In this document: positions 43,081 through 52,100 of the stretch, one piece after another | Numbering within the stretch: position 1 is the stretch's first letter | How the letters are laid out: each line of letters opens with the position of its first letter | From: Candidatus Leptovillus gracilis | Lineage (GTDB): Bacteria > Chloroflexota > Anaerolineae > Promineifilales > Promineifilaceae | Direction of reading: 5' to 3' | NCBI GenBank assembly: GCA_016716065.1 | Contig: JADJXA010000013.1 | Coordinates: 1-64,000, forward strand | DNA: 64,000 nt | The notes under the pieces: model-generated | The model's database searches: none | The model's input: only the letters and a program-made list of their open reading frames with translations | What the model was told of the DNA's origin: nothing | Program-made: the position numbers and the translations under genes

Positions 43081-46000
43081 ATGAGTCGCCTAGTCATGAG
43101 CTTCTTTGGACCGTTCCAGGTAACACTGAACCAGCAGCCCCTCAGCGGCTGGCGTTACGACAAAGTCCGGGCGCTGCTGGTTTACCTGGCGTGCGAGCAG
43201 TCGCGCGCTCATTCGCGGGACGAACTGGCGGCTATGCTCTGGCCAGACAGCGCCAACGCCGCCGCCCGTAAAAGCCTGCGCCAGGCGTTGACCATTTTGC
43301 GCGCCGTGATTGACGACGAAACGGCCGTACCCCCCCATCTCCTCGCCAGCCGTGAAACCCTCCAGTTCAATCCCGCCAGCAGCCACACGCTAGACGTGAC
43401 CCGCTTCGCCACCCTGGTCCGGCAGGTCCAATCCCATGCCCACAACGATATGGCAGCCTGCGACGCCTGCCTGACGGCCCTGGCGCAGGCCACTGCCCTT
43501 TATCACGGCGACCTATTGGCCGGTTTCTCCTTGCCAGAAAGTGTGCCCTTTGAAGAATGGCTTATCTCCACCCGGGAACGGCTGCGGCTACAAACCATCG
43601 AAGCGTTGGGCCAGTTGGCAGCAGCCTATGCCCACCGAAACAGCCACGATCTGGCCGTGCAGGCGACGCGCCAACAGTTGGCGCTGGACCCCTGGAACGA
43701 GACGGCCGTCCGGCTGTTGATGGGCACGCTGGCGCAGCGCGGGCAGCGGGCCGCAGCCCTGGCAGAGTATGAACGCTGCAAGCGCATTCTGGCCGACGAA
43801 TTAGGTATCACACCATCGGCCGAAACCATCGCCTTGTACCGTGAAATACGCGGTGAAGAGGGCGCGGCTGCCTGGCAGCCCCTGGAACAGGCCGGTCTGT
43901 CGCCGGCAGTCGTCCCCACGCCGCTCTCTCCACTGATTGGCCGTGAACAAGAGACAACGGCCGTCATCACCTTTTTGCGCCAGGACAGCGTGCGCCTACT
44001 GACGCTGATGGGACCGCCCGGCGTCGGCAAAACACGCCTGGCGCTGCATGTCGCCCAGGCGCTCCAGGCAGACTTCCAGGGCAGCGTCTACTACGTCGCT
44101 CTGGCGGGCATCGCTGACCCCACATTGGTCACAGTCGCCATCGCCCGCACGATGGGCGTTCCCGGCGACCAGGCAAAGGCTTCGCCGCTGCTTCAACTCA
44201 CCCGGGAATTGCAGAACAAACGGGCGCTGCTGGTGTTGGACAACTTCGAGCAGCTGCTGGCGTCAGCTGCGGCCGTTCTCGACCTGCTGCACGCCTGTCC
44301 CCAACTCAAAATCCTGGTCACGTCGCGCGCCCCCTTGAACCTGCGCGGCGAACAACGGTATCTGCTGCCCACCCTGCCAGATGACCCGGCCATCCGCTTG
44401 TTTGTGGCCCGCACCCAGGCCATCGTGCCCGATTTTAGGCTGACGCCGGAGAATGAAACGGCCGTCGCCGCTATTTGCCGCCAGGTAGATGGACTGCCGT
44501 TGGCTATCGAACTGGCCGCCGCCCGCGTCCGGCTGCTGCCACCACAACGGCTGCTGCAACAGCTCAGCAGCGCCTCTGGCAAAGCGCTGAGCCTGCTGAA
44601 AGGGGGTGGCCGCAGCAGTACCGACCATCATCAAACGCTCCACCAGGCCATCGAATGGAGCTACGATCTGCTGGACGAGGCGCAGCGGCGGTTGTTTGCT
44701 CGATTGGGCGTCTTTGCCTCTGGTTTTACTCTGGAAGCCGCGGAAGCCGTCTGCCAGATTGGCCCTGGCGCGCCCGATCTGGCGGAAAGCATTGAGAACC
44801 TGCTGGATAACAGCCTGCTGCGGCGCAGTGAAACGGCCGTCCATGGATACCGCTTCCTCATGCTGCAAACTATCCGCCACTATGCCCTGGAACGTCTGGC
44901 CGACAATGGCGAAGCCCCCCTTATGGCCAGCCGCCACGCCGACTATTTTCTCGGTCTGGCTAAAATCGCTGCGGCCGAACTGGCCGGGCACAACCAGGCC
45001 ATCTGGCTGGAACGGCTGGAAGGGGAGCAAAACAACTGCCGGGCAGCGCTGGAGTGGAGCATTGAACATTCGCCGGAGCAAGGGTTAGAGTTAGCTGCCG
45101 CGTTGTTTCCTTTTTGGCACACGCGCTCTTATTTGCGCGAAGGGCGGTTGTGGCTGGATAGGGCATTGGCGCAGGATGGACCGGAAACGGCCATGCGCGC
45201 CCGCGCCCTGGCCGCCGCCGGTCTGTTGGCCCAGCGCATGGGTGATTATGCCCAGGCGGAGAGCCAAACCCGCACGGCCGTTGCCCTGAGCCAACAACTA
45301 GGCGACTCAGTCACCACGGCCTACGCCCTGAACAACCTGGGCATCGTCCTCATGTCCCAGGGCAACAACAGCGCCGCGCTGCAATTGGCTGAAGAAAGCC
45401 GCGCTTTCTGTCAGGCAGCGGGCGACGAGATGGGCGTCAGCCGCGCCCTGATGATTATCGGCCAGGTGGCTTTGCACGAAGACCGCCTGGCCACCGCCGA
45501 GGAAGCGTTGGCCGCCAGTTTGGCCTTCTGGCGGCGGCAGGGCGACCGCAAAAACGCCATTTTGTGCCTGCTGAATCTGGGGCGCGTCCATATGATGCGC
45601 GGGGCGTATGCCGCGGCGGCGCAAGTCATTCGGGAGGGCGTGGCTCTCAGCCGGGCGGTGGGCGACCGGCACTTTGAGATGGTGGGGTTATGGACAGTGG
45701 GCGAAATTGCCCTGCTGCTGGGCGACACCCCGGCGGCAGTGGCTCAATATGAAGTCTGTCTGGCCCAAGCGCGGGAAATCGGCGACCAATACTTTGAGGC
45801 GCTGACGCTGAGCAAATTGGGCTTGCTGCAATTGGAGGTCGGGCGCAGCTTTCTGGCGGGCAGGGGCAGCGAGGCTGACGCAGAAGCCACTTTGCCCCCA
45901 GATTGGGCCGCGGCGGAACGGTCGCTGCAAGTGAGCCTGGAATTGGCGCGGCAGATTGGGGCCAGGTGGGGCGTAGCCGATGCTCTGGGCAATTTAGGGC

Positions 46001-46377
46001 TGGCCGCCCTGCGCCAGCAAAATCCAGATCAGGCTGGCGAGCTGCTGCGGCAAAGTTTGCAGTTGTTTTATGAACAAGGAGACCGGGCGAACACGGTGTT
46101 GGTCTTGGAGCGGCTGGCGGCTGTGGCCGCGGCCCAGACGCGCCCGGAACCCGCCGCGCAGCTGCTCGGCGCGGCCAACGCCTGGCGCATCGCGCTGGAG
46201 AATCCGCTGCCGCCCAACGAAAAGGCTGATTACCAGCAGCTAATGACCGCCATCCGCCGCCAATTGGGGGAACGGCCGTTTGCCCTGGCCTTTGCCACCG
46301 GGCAGGCAATGAGCCTGGAGCAGGCTTTATCAACCGCCGCGGGTTTGCCGGGCAAATCCGCCTATCCATCTGAATGA
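43081..46377 (+). CDS. SARP/BTAD-type STAND regulator with TPR repeats
   Basis: 1,098 residues. N-terminal winged helix plus bacterial transcriptional activator domain (~1-250: RALLVYLACEQSRAHSRDELAAMLWP...). NB-ARC-like STAND ATPase from ~285: Walker A MGPPGVGKTRLALH, Walker B ALLVLDNFEQLL, then ILVTSRAPLNLRGEQ. C-terminal tetratricopeptide repeats (~690-1040: LNNLGIVLMSQGNNSAALQLAEESRAF...). AfsR/LuxR-type large regulators integrate a bound signal with ATP and activate transcription. Target unknown. Confidence 0.93.
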   Translation: MSRLVMSFFGPFQVTLNQQPLSGWRYDKVRALLVYLACEQSRAHSRDELAAMLWPDSANAAARKSLRQALTILRAVIDDETAVPPHLLASRETLQFNPASSHTLDVTRFATLVRQVQSHAHNDMAACDACLTALAQATALYHGDLLAGFSLPESVPFEEWLISTRERLRLQTIEALGQLAAAYAHRNSHDLAVQATRQQLALDPWNETAVRLLMGTLAQRGQRAAALAEYERCKRILADELGITPSAETIALYREIRGEEGAAAWQPLEQAGLSPAVVPTPLSPLIGREQETTAVITFLRQDSVRLLTLMGPPGVGKTRLALHVAQALQADFQGSVYYVALAGIADPTLVTVAIARTMGVPGDQAKASPLLQLTRELQNKRALLVLDNFEQLLASAAAVLDLLHACPQLKILVTSRAPLNLRGEQRYLLPTLPDDPAIRLFVARTQAIVPDFRLTPENETAVAAICRQVDGLPLAIELAAARVRLLPPQRLLQQLSSASGKALSLLKGGGRSSTDHHQTLHQAIEWSYDLLDEAQRRLFARLGVFASGFTLEAAEAVCQIGPGAPDLAESIENLLDNSLLRRSETAVHGYRFLMLQTIRHYALERLADNGEAPLMASRHADYFLGLAKIAAAELAGHNQAIWLERLEGEQNNCRAALEWSIEHSPEQGLELAAALFPFWHTRSYLREGRLWLDRALAQDGPETAMRARALAAAGLLAQRMGDYAQAESQTRTAVALSQQLGDSVTTAYALNNLGIVLMSQGNNSAALQLAEESRAFCQAAGDEMGVSRALMIIGQVALHEDRLATAEEALAASLAFWRRQGDRKNAILCLLNLGRVHMMRGAYAAAAQVIREGVALSRAVGDRHFEMVGLWTVGEIALLLGDTPAAVAQYEVCLAQAREIGDQYFEALTLSKLGLLQLEVGRSFLAGRGSEADAEATLPPDWAAAERSLQVSLELARQIGARWGVADALGNLGLAALRQQNPDQAGELLRQSLQLFYEQGDRANTVLVLERLAAVAAAQTRPEPAAQLLGAANAWRIALENPLPPNEKADYQQLMTAIRRQLGERPFALAFATGQAMSLEQALSTAAGLPGKSAYPSE

Positions 46378-46389
46378 GGTCTACAGGTT

Positions 46390-47082
46390 ATGATCCACAC
46401 AATTGCCTTCGACGGTGACGATACACTCTGGCACAACGAATCGCTTTATGCCCTGACACAGGCGCAGTTTACCCAACTGCTGGCCCCTTACCACGACGCG
46501 GCCTGGGTCGAGCAAAAATTGTATGAAACCGAGATGCGCAATTTGCGCCTGTATGGCTATGGCCTGAAAGCCTTTACCCTTTCCATGATCGAGACCGCCA
46601 TCGAGTTAACCGAGGGCCGTATTCAGGGGCACGAAATCCAGCAGATCATAGACGCCACCAAAGCCATGCGCCAGAACAAAATTGCCCTGCTGGATGGCGT
46701 GGTCGAGACGGTGGCGCAGTTGAACGGCCGTTACCGCCTGATGCTGATCACCAAAGGGGATTTGCTGGACCAGGAAGCCAAAATCGCCGGTTCTGGTCTG
46801 GCCGATTATTTTGATGTTGTGGAGATTGTGAGCGAGAAGACGGCCGTGACCTATCAGGCCATCTTCGCCAAATACCAGATCCAACCGGATACATTCCTGA
46901 TGGTCGGCAATTCGGTCAAATCGGACGTGCTGCCGGTGGTGGCCCTGGGTGGTATGGGCGTCCACGTGCCCTACCACATCACCTGGGAACATGAGAGGGC
47001 ACAAGGTGGGGAGACGGCCGTTTACCACAGCCTGTCCCATCTCAGCCAACTGCCTGATCTCTTAATCCGCCTGAACCATTAA
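46390..47082 (+). CDS. HAD-superfamily phosphatase
   Basis: 230 residues, 13 bp after the SARP gene. Motif I IAFDGDDTLWHNE (DxDDT), motif II LMLITKG, motif III Lys region and motif IV VGNSVKSDVLP. Cap domain in between. Hydrolyses a phosphate from an unknown metabolite. Possibly co-transcribed with the SARP gene (no promoter seen in the gap). Confidence 0.85.
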   Translation: MIHTIAFDGDDTLWHNESLYALTQAQFTQLLAPYHDAAWVEQKLYETEMRNLRLYGYGLKAFTLSMIETAIELTEGRIQGHEIQQIIDATKAMRQNKIALLDGVVETVAQLNGRYRLMLITKGDLLDQEAKIAGSGLADYFDVVEIVSEKTAVTYQAIFAKYQIQPDTFLMVGNSVKSDVLPVVALGGMGVHVPYHITWEHERAQGGETAVYHSLSHLSQLPDLLIRLNH

Positions 47083-47229
47083 TTCATCTTGACGCCGCTC
47101 CTCTCATAGGCTATCGTTAAATTCAGGAACGACGCGCCAGACACCACAAAACGCAAGGCTCACTGTATCTGGCAAAAAACGCTTCCCCTTTAACAACCCT
47201 ATAGGTGTCCAAAGAAATCTTCGCGCAAT
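47083..47229. other. Gap without recognisable gene
   Basis: Between the HAD and ferritin-like genes. No ribosome-site-bearing ORF; the frames crossing it are short. Confidence 0.5.
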
Positions 47230-47260
47230 TTGTAGAACGATTTTCCCAATCGTTCTACAA
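47230..47260. promoter_or_regulatory. Perfect 13-bp inverted repeat upstream of the ferritin-like gene
   Basis: TTGTAGAACGATT, loop TTCCC, exact complement. About 65 bp before the ATG 47325. AT-rich sides and symmetry suit an operator, for example of a metal- or peroxide-sensing repressor; without a T-run a terminator role is unlikely. Confidence 0.5.
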
Positions 47261-47324
47261 CAGCAGGAAAAGAGTTTTCCGGACAACTAGACTCAATTCC
47301 CATTCCCAAGAAAAAGGAGCAACA

Positions 47325-47750
47325 ATGGACAAGCAAACCTTAATTGACCACTTGAACGATGATTTAGCCAGCGAATTCAGCGCCATCATCCAATACATCA
47401 CCTATGCCGCCAAAGCCACCGGCCCTTACCGGCCACAGTTGGCCCAATTCTTCCTCACCGAAGTAGCCGACGAGCAGATCCACGCCCAATTCCTGGCCAA
47501 TAAAATCGTCGCTCTGGGCGGTGAACCGACCACAACCGCCAAACCCGTGCCGCCGGCGGCAACCAACCGCGCCATGCTGCAAGCCATCCTGGCCGCTGAA
47601 TTAGAGGCTGGCAAGGGCTACACCCAACGCGCCCAAGAAGCCGAAGCCTACGGCGACAAAGGGCTGGTGGTCGCTTTGGAAGACATGGTGCGCGACGAGA
47701 TGGGCCACTCCGAAGAAACCGAACGGATGCTGCGCGATTGGCCGCTGTAA
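47325..47750 (+). CDS. Ferritin-like diiron protein
   Basis: 141 residues from ATG 47325 (AAGGAG eight bases upstream). Four-helix ferritin-like fold: ASEFSAIIQYITYA, EVADEQIHAQFLA (ExxH), AELEAGKGYTQRA and EDMVRDEMGHSEE (second ExxH). Related to bacterioferritin/Dps-like rubrerythrin small proteins; iron storage or peroxide handling. Single gene with a strong palindrome as terminator. Confidence 0.85.
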   Translation: MDKQTLIDHLNDDLASEFSAIIQYITYAAKATGPYRPQLAQFFLTEVADEQIHAQFLANKIVALGGEPTTTAKPVPPAATNRAMLQAILAAELEAGKGYTQRAQEAEAYGDKGLVVALEDMVRDEMGHSEETERMLRDWPL

Positions 47751-47761
47751 AACAGATCGTC

Positions 47762-47821
47762 GCAAATGAGTAAAAGCAAAAAGGGGCGTTTAAACGCCCC
47801 TTTTTGCTTTTACTCATTTGC
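47762..47821. terminator. 60-bp perfect palindrome (terminator for the ferritin-like gene)
   Basis: Two 30-bp halves that are exact complements, centre TTTAAA, with internal GGGGCG and runs of A/T in both directions. Folds as a strong hairpin with T-tract CCTTTTTGC on either strand. 14 bp after the ferritin-like stop, 36 bp before the miniature element. Confidence 0.8.
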
Positions 47822-47865
47822 AATACACCCTTTGCAACATCGTTCTTGGGGCGATTTTCTTGCCT

Positions 47866-48065
47866 CAGCAATTCTCATTTTGCAATCCAACCGTAGGGGC
47901 AGGACAGCATCTTTGCCAATCACCAATACCTTGCCTCCCGCCCGTCTCGCCCCTCTTTGGGTCCCATTGGGCGAGACGGCGCGGGAAAATGGCGTCCGCT
48001 GCGGCTGTTATCTGTCCGCGCCGTCCCACCCCTACGATAACACCAGGGCAAATTGAGAATTGCTG
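47866..48065 (+). mobile_element. Miniature inverted-repeat element, copy 2 (200 bp)
   Basis: Terminal inverted repeats CAGCAATTCTCATTTTGC and GCAAATTGAGAATTGCTG, with an exact 9-bp target duplication TTCTTGCCT at 47,857-47,865 and 48,066-48,074. Interior with CGAGACGGCGCGGG and CCGCGCCGTCCCACCCC inverted. Non-coding. Same family as 20,098-20,286. Confidence 0.93.
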
Positions 48066-48082
48066 TTCTTGCCTTTGAAACC

Positions 48083-48111
48083 TTGACAAAAGTCGGCGTT
48101 TACTCTATTCT
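48083..48111 (+). promoter_or_regulatory. Strong promoter nine bp after the element
   Basis: TTGACA (48,083-48,088), 17-bp spacer, TATTCT (48,106-48,111). Drives the recombinase-like gene. Confidence 0.8.
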
Positions 48112-48145
48112 GTTAATACTATGCGAAAACAAGAAGGAGTCCCAA

Positions 48146-49111
48146 ATGGCCGATAATCCACAACCACCACTATTCTCAAAAAGCGAACTCCCCACCGACC
48201 AAAGCGGCCAGCACATGTCACAAGCCATTCTGACGGCCGATGCTTCGATTCAGGCCGCCATAGGGCTATTTGAGACCCATATGCGCGATGAGGGCTTTGC
48301 GCTGAACACGCGCAAGGCATTTGTCAGCGATGTCCGGCTGCTGGGCAAATATCTGGGCATTGGGCAGCCAATTGGGGCCATCGGCACCAAAGACCTGAAT
48401 GATTTTCTGGATTGGCTGGAGAACAAGCGAGGTGTGCCGTGCAGCGCCAAATCCTATTCACGGCGGGTGACAACGTTGAAGATATTTTTTGGCTGGCTGC
48501 ACGAGAGCGGTGTGCTGCTCAACGACCCATCTACGGCCGTTATCCAGCGCAGCGTGAGAAGCCCATTGCCCGTCCTGCCTACGGAAGAAGACCTGGAAAA
48601 AGCGACGGCCGTTACCCTCAGCCTGATGCGGGGCGACGGCGATAAAAAAGCGGATGCACGCCCACATCTGCTGCTGACTCTGCTGCTGCAAACTGGCATC
48701 AAAAAAGGGGAGGCAATGGCCATTGTGCCCAATCACATTGACCGCAGCGATCCCGATAATCCTGTTTTGTTCATTCGCTATGCCAACCCACGCCTGCGCT
48801 ACAAAGAGCGCAAAGTAACCCTGACGGCCGAATGGCTGGATGTGCTGGATGAATACACGGCCCAATACCAGCCGCCAGACACCATTTTCACCTGCACGCC
48901 GCGCAACCTGGAATACATTCTGCGCGATGTCAGCGATGCCGCCGGTCTAGAGAATGGGCTGCTGTCGTTCGAAAATTTACGCTGGTGCTCTGCCCTGCGC
49001 GACTGGCGCAATAAGGAAGAGCCAGACGACATCCGGCAAAAATTGGGTCTGTCTAAGATCACCTGGCGCGACACAAAAGCAAAGTTGGAGAAATTGGCGC
49101 AGGGGGGCTAG
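48146..49111 (+). CDS. Tyrosine-recombinase-fold protein lacking catalytic residues
   Basis: 321 residues from ATG 48146 (AAGGAG). N-terminal SAM-like core-binding domain (LFETHMRDEGFALNTRKAFVSDVRLL) and C-terminal catalytic fold. The usual Arg in TGLR is Lys (LQTGIKKGEAMAI), the HxLR His is Glu (FENLRWCSAL), the LGH His is Leu (KLGLSKITW) and the nucleophilic Tyr is absent before the end. A DNA-binding role is likely instead of strand exchange. It is not next to an att site or other phage genes; it stands alone beside the MITE. Confidence 0.8.
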   Translation: MADNPQPPLFSKSELPTDQSGQHMSQAILTADASIQAAIGLFETHMRDEGFALNTRKAFVSDVRLLGKYLGIGQPIGAIGTKDLNDFLDWLENKRGVPCSAKSYSRRVTTLKIFFGWLHESGVLLNDPSTAVIQRSVRSPLPVLPTEEDLEKATAVTLSLMRGDGDKKADARPHLLLTLLLQTGIKKGEAMAIVPNHIDRSDPDNPVLFIRYANPRLRYKERKVTLTAEWLDVLDEYTAQYQPPDTIFTCTPRNLEYILRDVSDAAGLENGLLSFENLRWCSALRDWRNKEEPDDIRQKLGLSKITWRDTKAKLEKLAQGG

Positions 49112-49150
49112 TGGCAGTATCCAGAAGTCAGTATTCAGTTTTCAGTGCGC
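49112..49150. repeat. CAGTATTCAG short-repeat array after the recombinase-like gene
   Basis: CAGTATCCAG, GTCAGTATTCAG, TTTTCAGTG start directly behind the TAG. Same family as 18,354-18,430. Confidence 0.6.
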
Positions 49151-49187
49151 CTTTGCGTTGAAAATTTCTCTGTGACTAAAAAGATAT

Positions 49188-52100
49188 TCACTGGCTGGCT
49201 AGAGCCAACATCGCTCGCAAAAACTGCCCGGTATAGCTGGTTTCCACCTGAGCCACTTCTTCCGGCGTGCCCTGAGCAATGATCTGCCCGCCGCCATCGC
49301 CCCCTTCCGGGCCGAGGTCTATTAGATAATCGGCCGTTTTAATTACGTCCAGATTGTGTTCAGTGACAATAACCGTATTGCCGGCGTCCACCAGTTGGTG
49401 CAGCACATCCAACAGCTTCTGGATGTCGGCAAAGTGCAGGCCCGTCGTCGGCTCGTCGAGGATGTAGACGGTGCGTCCGGTGGCGACGCGGCTCAATTCC
49501 TTCGCCAGTTTGATGCGCTGTGCCTCACCGCCGGAAAGAGTCAGGGCGCTTTGCCCCAGTTTTACATAATCGAGTCCTACATCGTGGAGCGTTTGCAACA
49601 TGCGGGTAATTTTGGGATGGTTGGCGAACAGCTCCAGCGCTTCCTGCACGTCCATGTCCAGCACATCGGCGATGGTTTTGCCCTTGAAGGTCACGGCCAA
49701 TGTTTCGCGGTTGTAACGCCCGCCATAACATTCGCGGCACATCACCCACACATCGGCCAGGAAGTGCATTTCTACTTTGCGCAGGCCGTACCCCTGGCAC
49801 GCCTCGCAGCGGCCACCTTTAACGTTGAAACTGAAACGGCCGTTTTTATACCCACGCAGTTTCGCCTCCGGCGTATTGGCAAATACCGTGCGAATTTCGT
49901 CAAACAGCTTCACATACGTCGCCGGGTTAGAACGGGGCGTGCGGCCAATTGGGTCCTGGGTGATATTGATCACCTTGTCCAGATGCTCCAGACCAGAGAG
50001 GCGGGCATACGGGCCAGGCGTGGTCTGGGCATTGTTCAGGGCGCGGGCCAGGGCCGGTTCCAACGTTTCAGCGATGAGACTGCTCTTGCCGCTGCCAGAC
50101 ACACCCGTGACGCAAATCATGGTTCCCAGCGGGAAACGGGCGTCTACGTTTTTCAGGTTGTGCAGCCGCGCCCCCAGCAGTTCGATGCTGCCATTGGTGG
50201 GAATGCGCCGCGTCGGGTGCTGCCCGCCGTGACCATTGGGTGACGAGACCTGCAACACGCCAGACAAATAGCGGCCGGTCAGCGAATTGGGGTCGGCCAT
50301 CACCTGCGGCGGTGTCCCGGCGGCTATCACTTCGCCACCCTTCACGCCCGCGCCGGGTCCCAGGTCAATCAGCCAATCGGCGTCGCGCATGGTCTCTTCG
50401 TCGTGTTCCACCACCAGGACCGTGTTGCCCATGTCGCGCAGTTGGTGCAGCGTCTCGATGAGCGCCCGGTTGTCGCGGGCGTGCAAGCCGATGGACGGCT
50501 CGTCGAGGATGTACAACACGCCCACCAGCCCACAGCCAATCTGGCTCGCCAGACGAATGCGCTGCCCCTCGCCGCCAGACAGCGACGGCGCGGCGCGGTC
50601 CAGTGTGAGGTAATGCAGCCCGACGTTGAGCATAAATTGCAGCCGGTCGCGGATTTCTTTCAGCACTTCTTCGGCAATCTCGAACTGTTGTGAGGTCAGG
50701 GATGGGTGTTCCGTTTTCCGTGAACCGTAGTCCGTGTTCCGCAGTCCGTTTTCCGTATTCCGTGTTCCGTTTAGGGCATACGGCTCACGGTTTACGGCAT
50801 ACGGCATACGGCTCACGGTATACGGCTCGCGGCCAACGGCCAATGAAACCACCCACTCATACGCCTCATCAATCGCCATGCGCCCGACTTCGGTGATGGA
50901 TTGGCCGCCAACGGTGACGGCGCGGGCTTCAGGGCGCAAGCGGGTTCCCTGGCAGGTGGGACACGGCCGTTGGCTCATAAAGCTGGCGTAGAAGGCGCGG
51001 GTATACTCGGAGCTGGTCTGGCGAAAGAGGCGGTAGATGTTGGCGATGATGCCTTTTAACGGCCGTTTTGTCTCCCCCGTCCACTGCGCATCATTGCCCT
51101 CGGCCTCATACTTGATGTGTACTACCTCGTCGCCGGACCCATCAAACAGCACGTCGCGGAACGACTGTGGCAGTTCGCGCCAGGGAGTGTCCAAATCTAT
51201 GCCATAATGCTCGGCGATAGATTCTAACTGCGTCGTCTGCCAGCGGTTTTTTTTCTTACGCACGTTGCCATACCAGCGCAGCGCCCCATCCATAATGGAC
51301 AGCGTTTCATCCTCCACAATCAGGTCCGGGTCCACCTGCATTTGCGTGCCAATGCCCTGACAATCCGGGCACATACCCAGCGGCGAGTTAAAGCTGAACA
51401 ACTGCGGCGATAATTCCGGGAAGCTGATACCGCAGTGGGGGCAGGCGTTGTGTTCGCTCAGCAGCAGCTCTTCGCCGCCCAAATCGGCAATCAGCAGACC
51501 GTCACCGGCGCGCAAAGTCGTCTCTACCGAATCTACCAGTCGCGGCAAAAACGATTCGTCGGCCGCGGCCGGAGTTTGCAGCCGGTCTATGACCAGTTCA
51601 ATGGTGTGTTTGGCTTTTTTGTCCAGTTTGGGCAGCGCGCCGGACAAATCTACCATCTCGCCATTGACGCGGGCGCGGGTATAGCCGTCCTGCCGCGCCT
51701 GGGTCAGCGCCTCCAGATGCGCCCCTTTGCGGTTGCGGGCGATGGGGGCCAGCAGTTGAAAACGGCTGCCGGCCGGCAGAGCGGCCAACTGATCGGCGAT
51801 CATTTGCGCGGTTTGCGGCTGAACGGCGCGGCCGCACTGCGGGCAGTGGGCCAGGCCGATGCGAGCATATAACACGCGCAAATAGTCCATCACTTCGGTG
51901 ACGGTTCCGACTGTGGAGCGCGGATTTTTGCTGACCGCTTTTTGCTCGATGGCGATGGCCGGGCTGAGGCCGCTGATGTGGTCTACTTTGGGTTTTTCCA
52001 TCTGGCCGAGGAATTGGCGGGCATAGGCGGAGAGGCTCTCGACGTAGCGGCGCTGCCCTTCGGCGTAGATGGTGTCGAAGGCCAGGGATGATTTACCGCT

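Noticed and set aside
48146..49111. An integrated phage or integron around the recombinase-fold gene
   Set aside because: No phage or cassette genes, no attachment site and no catalytic residues in the protein.
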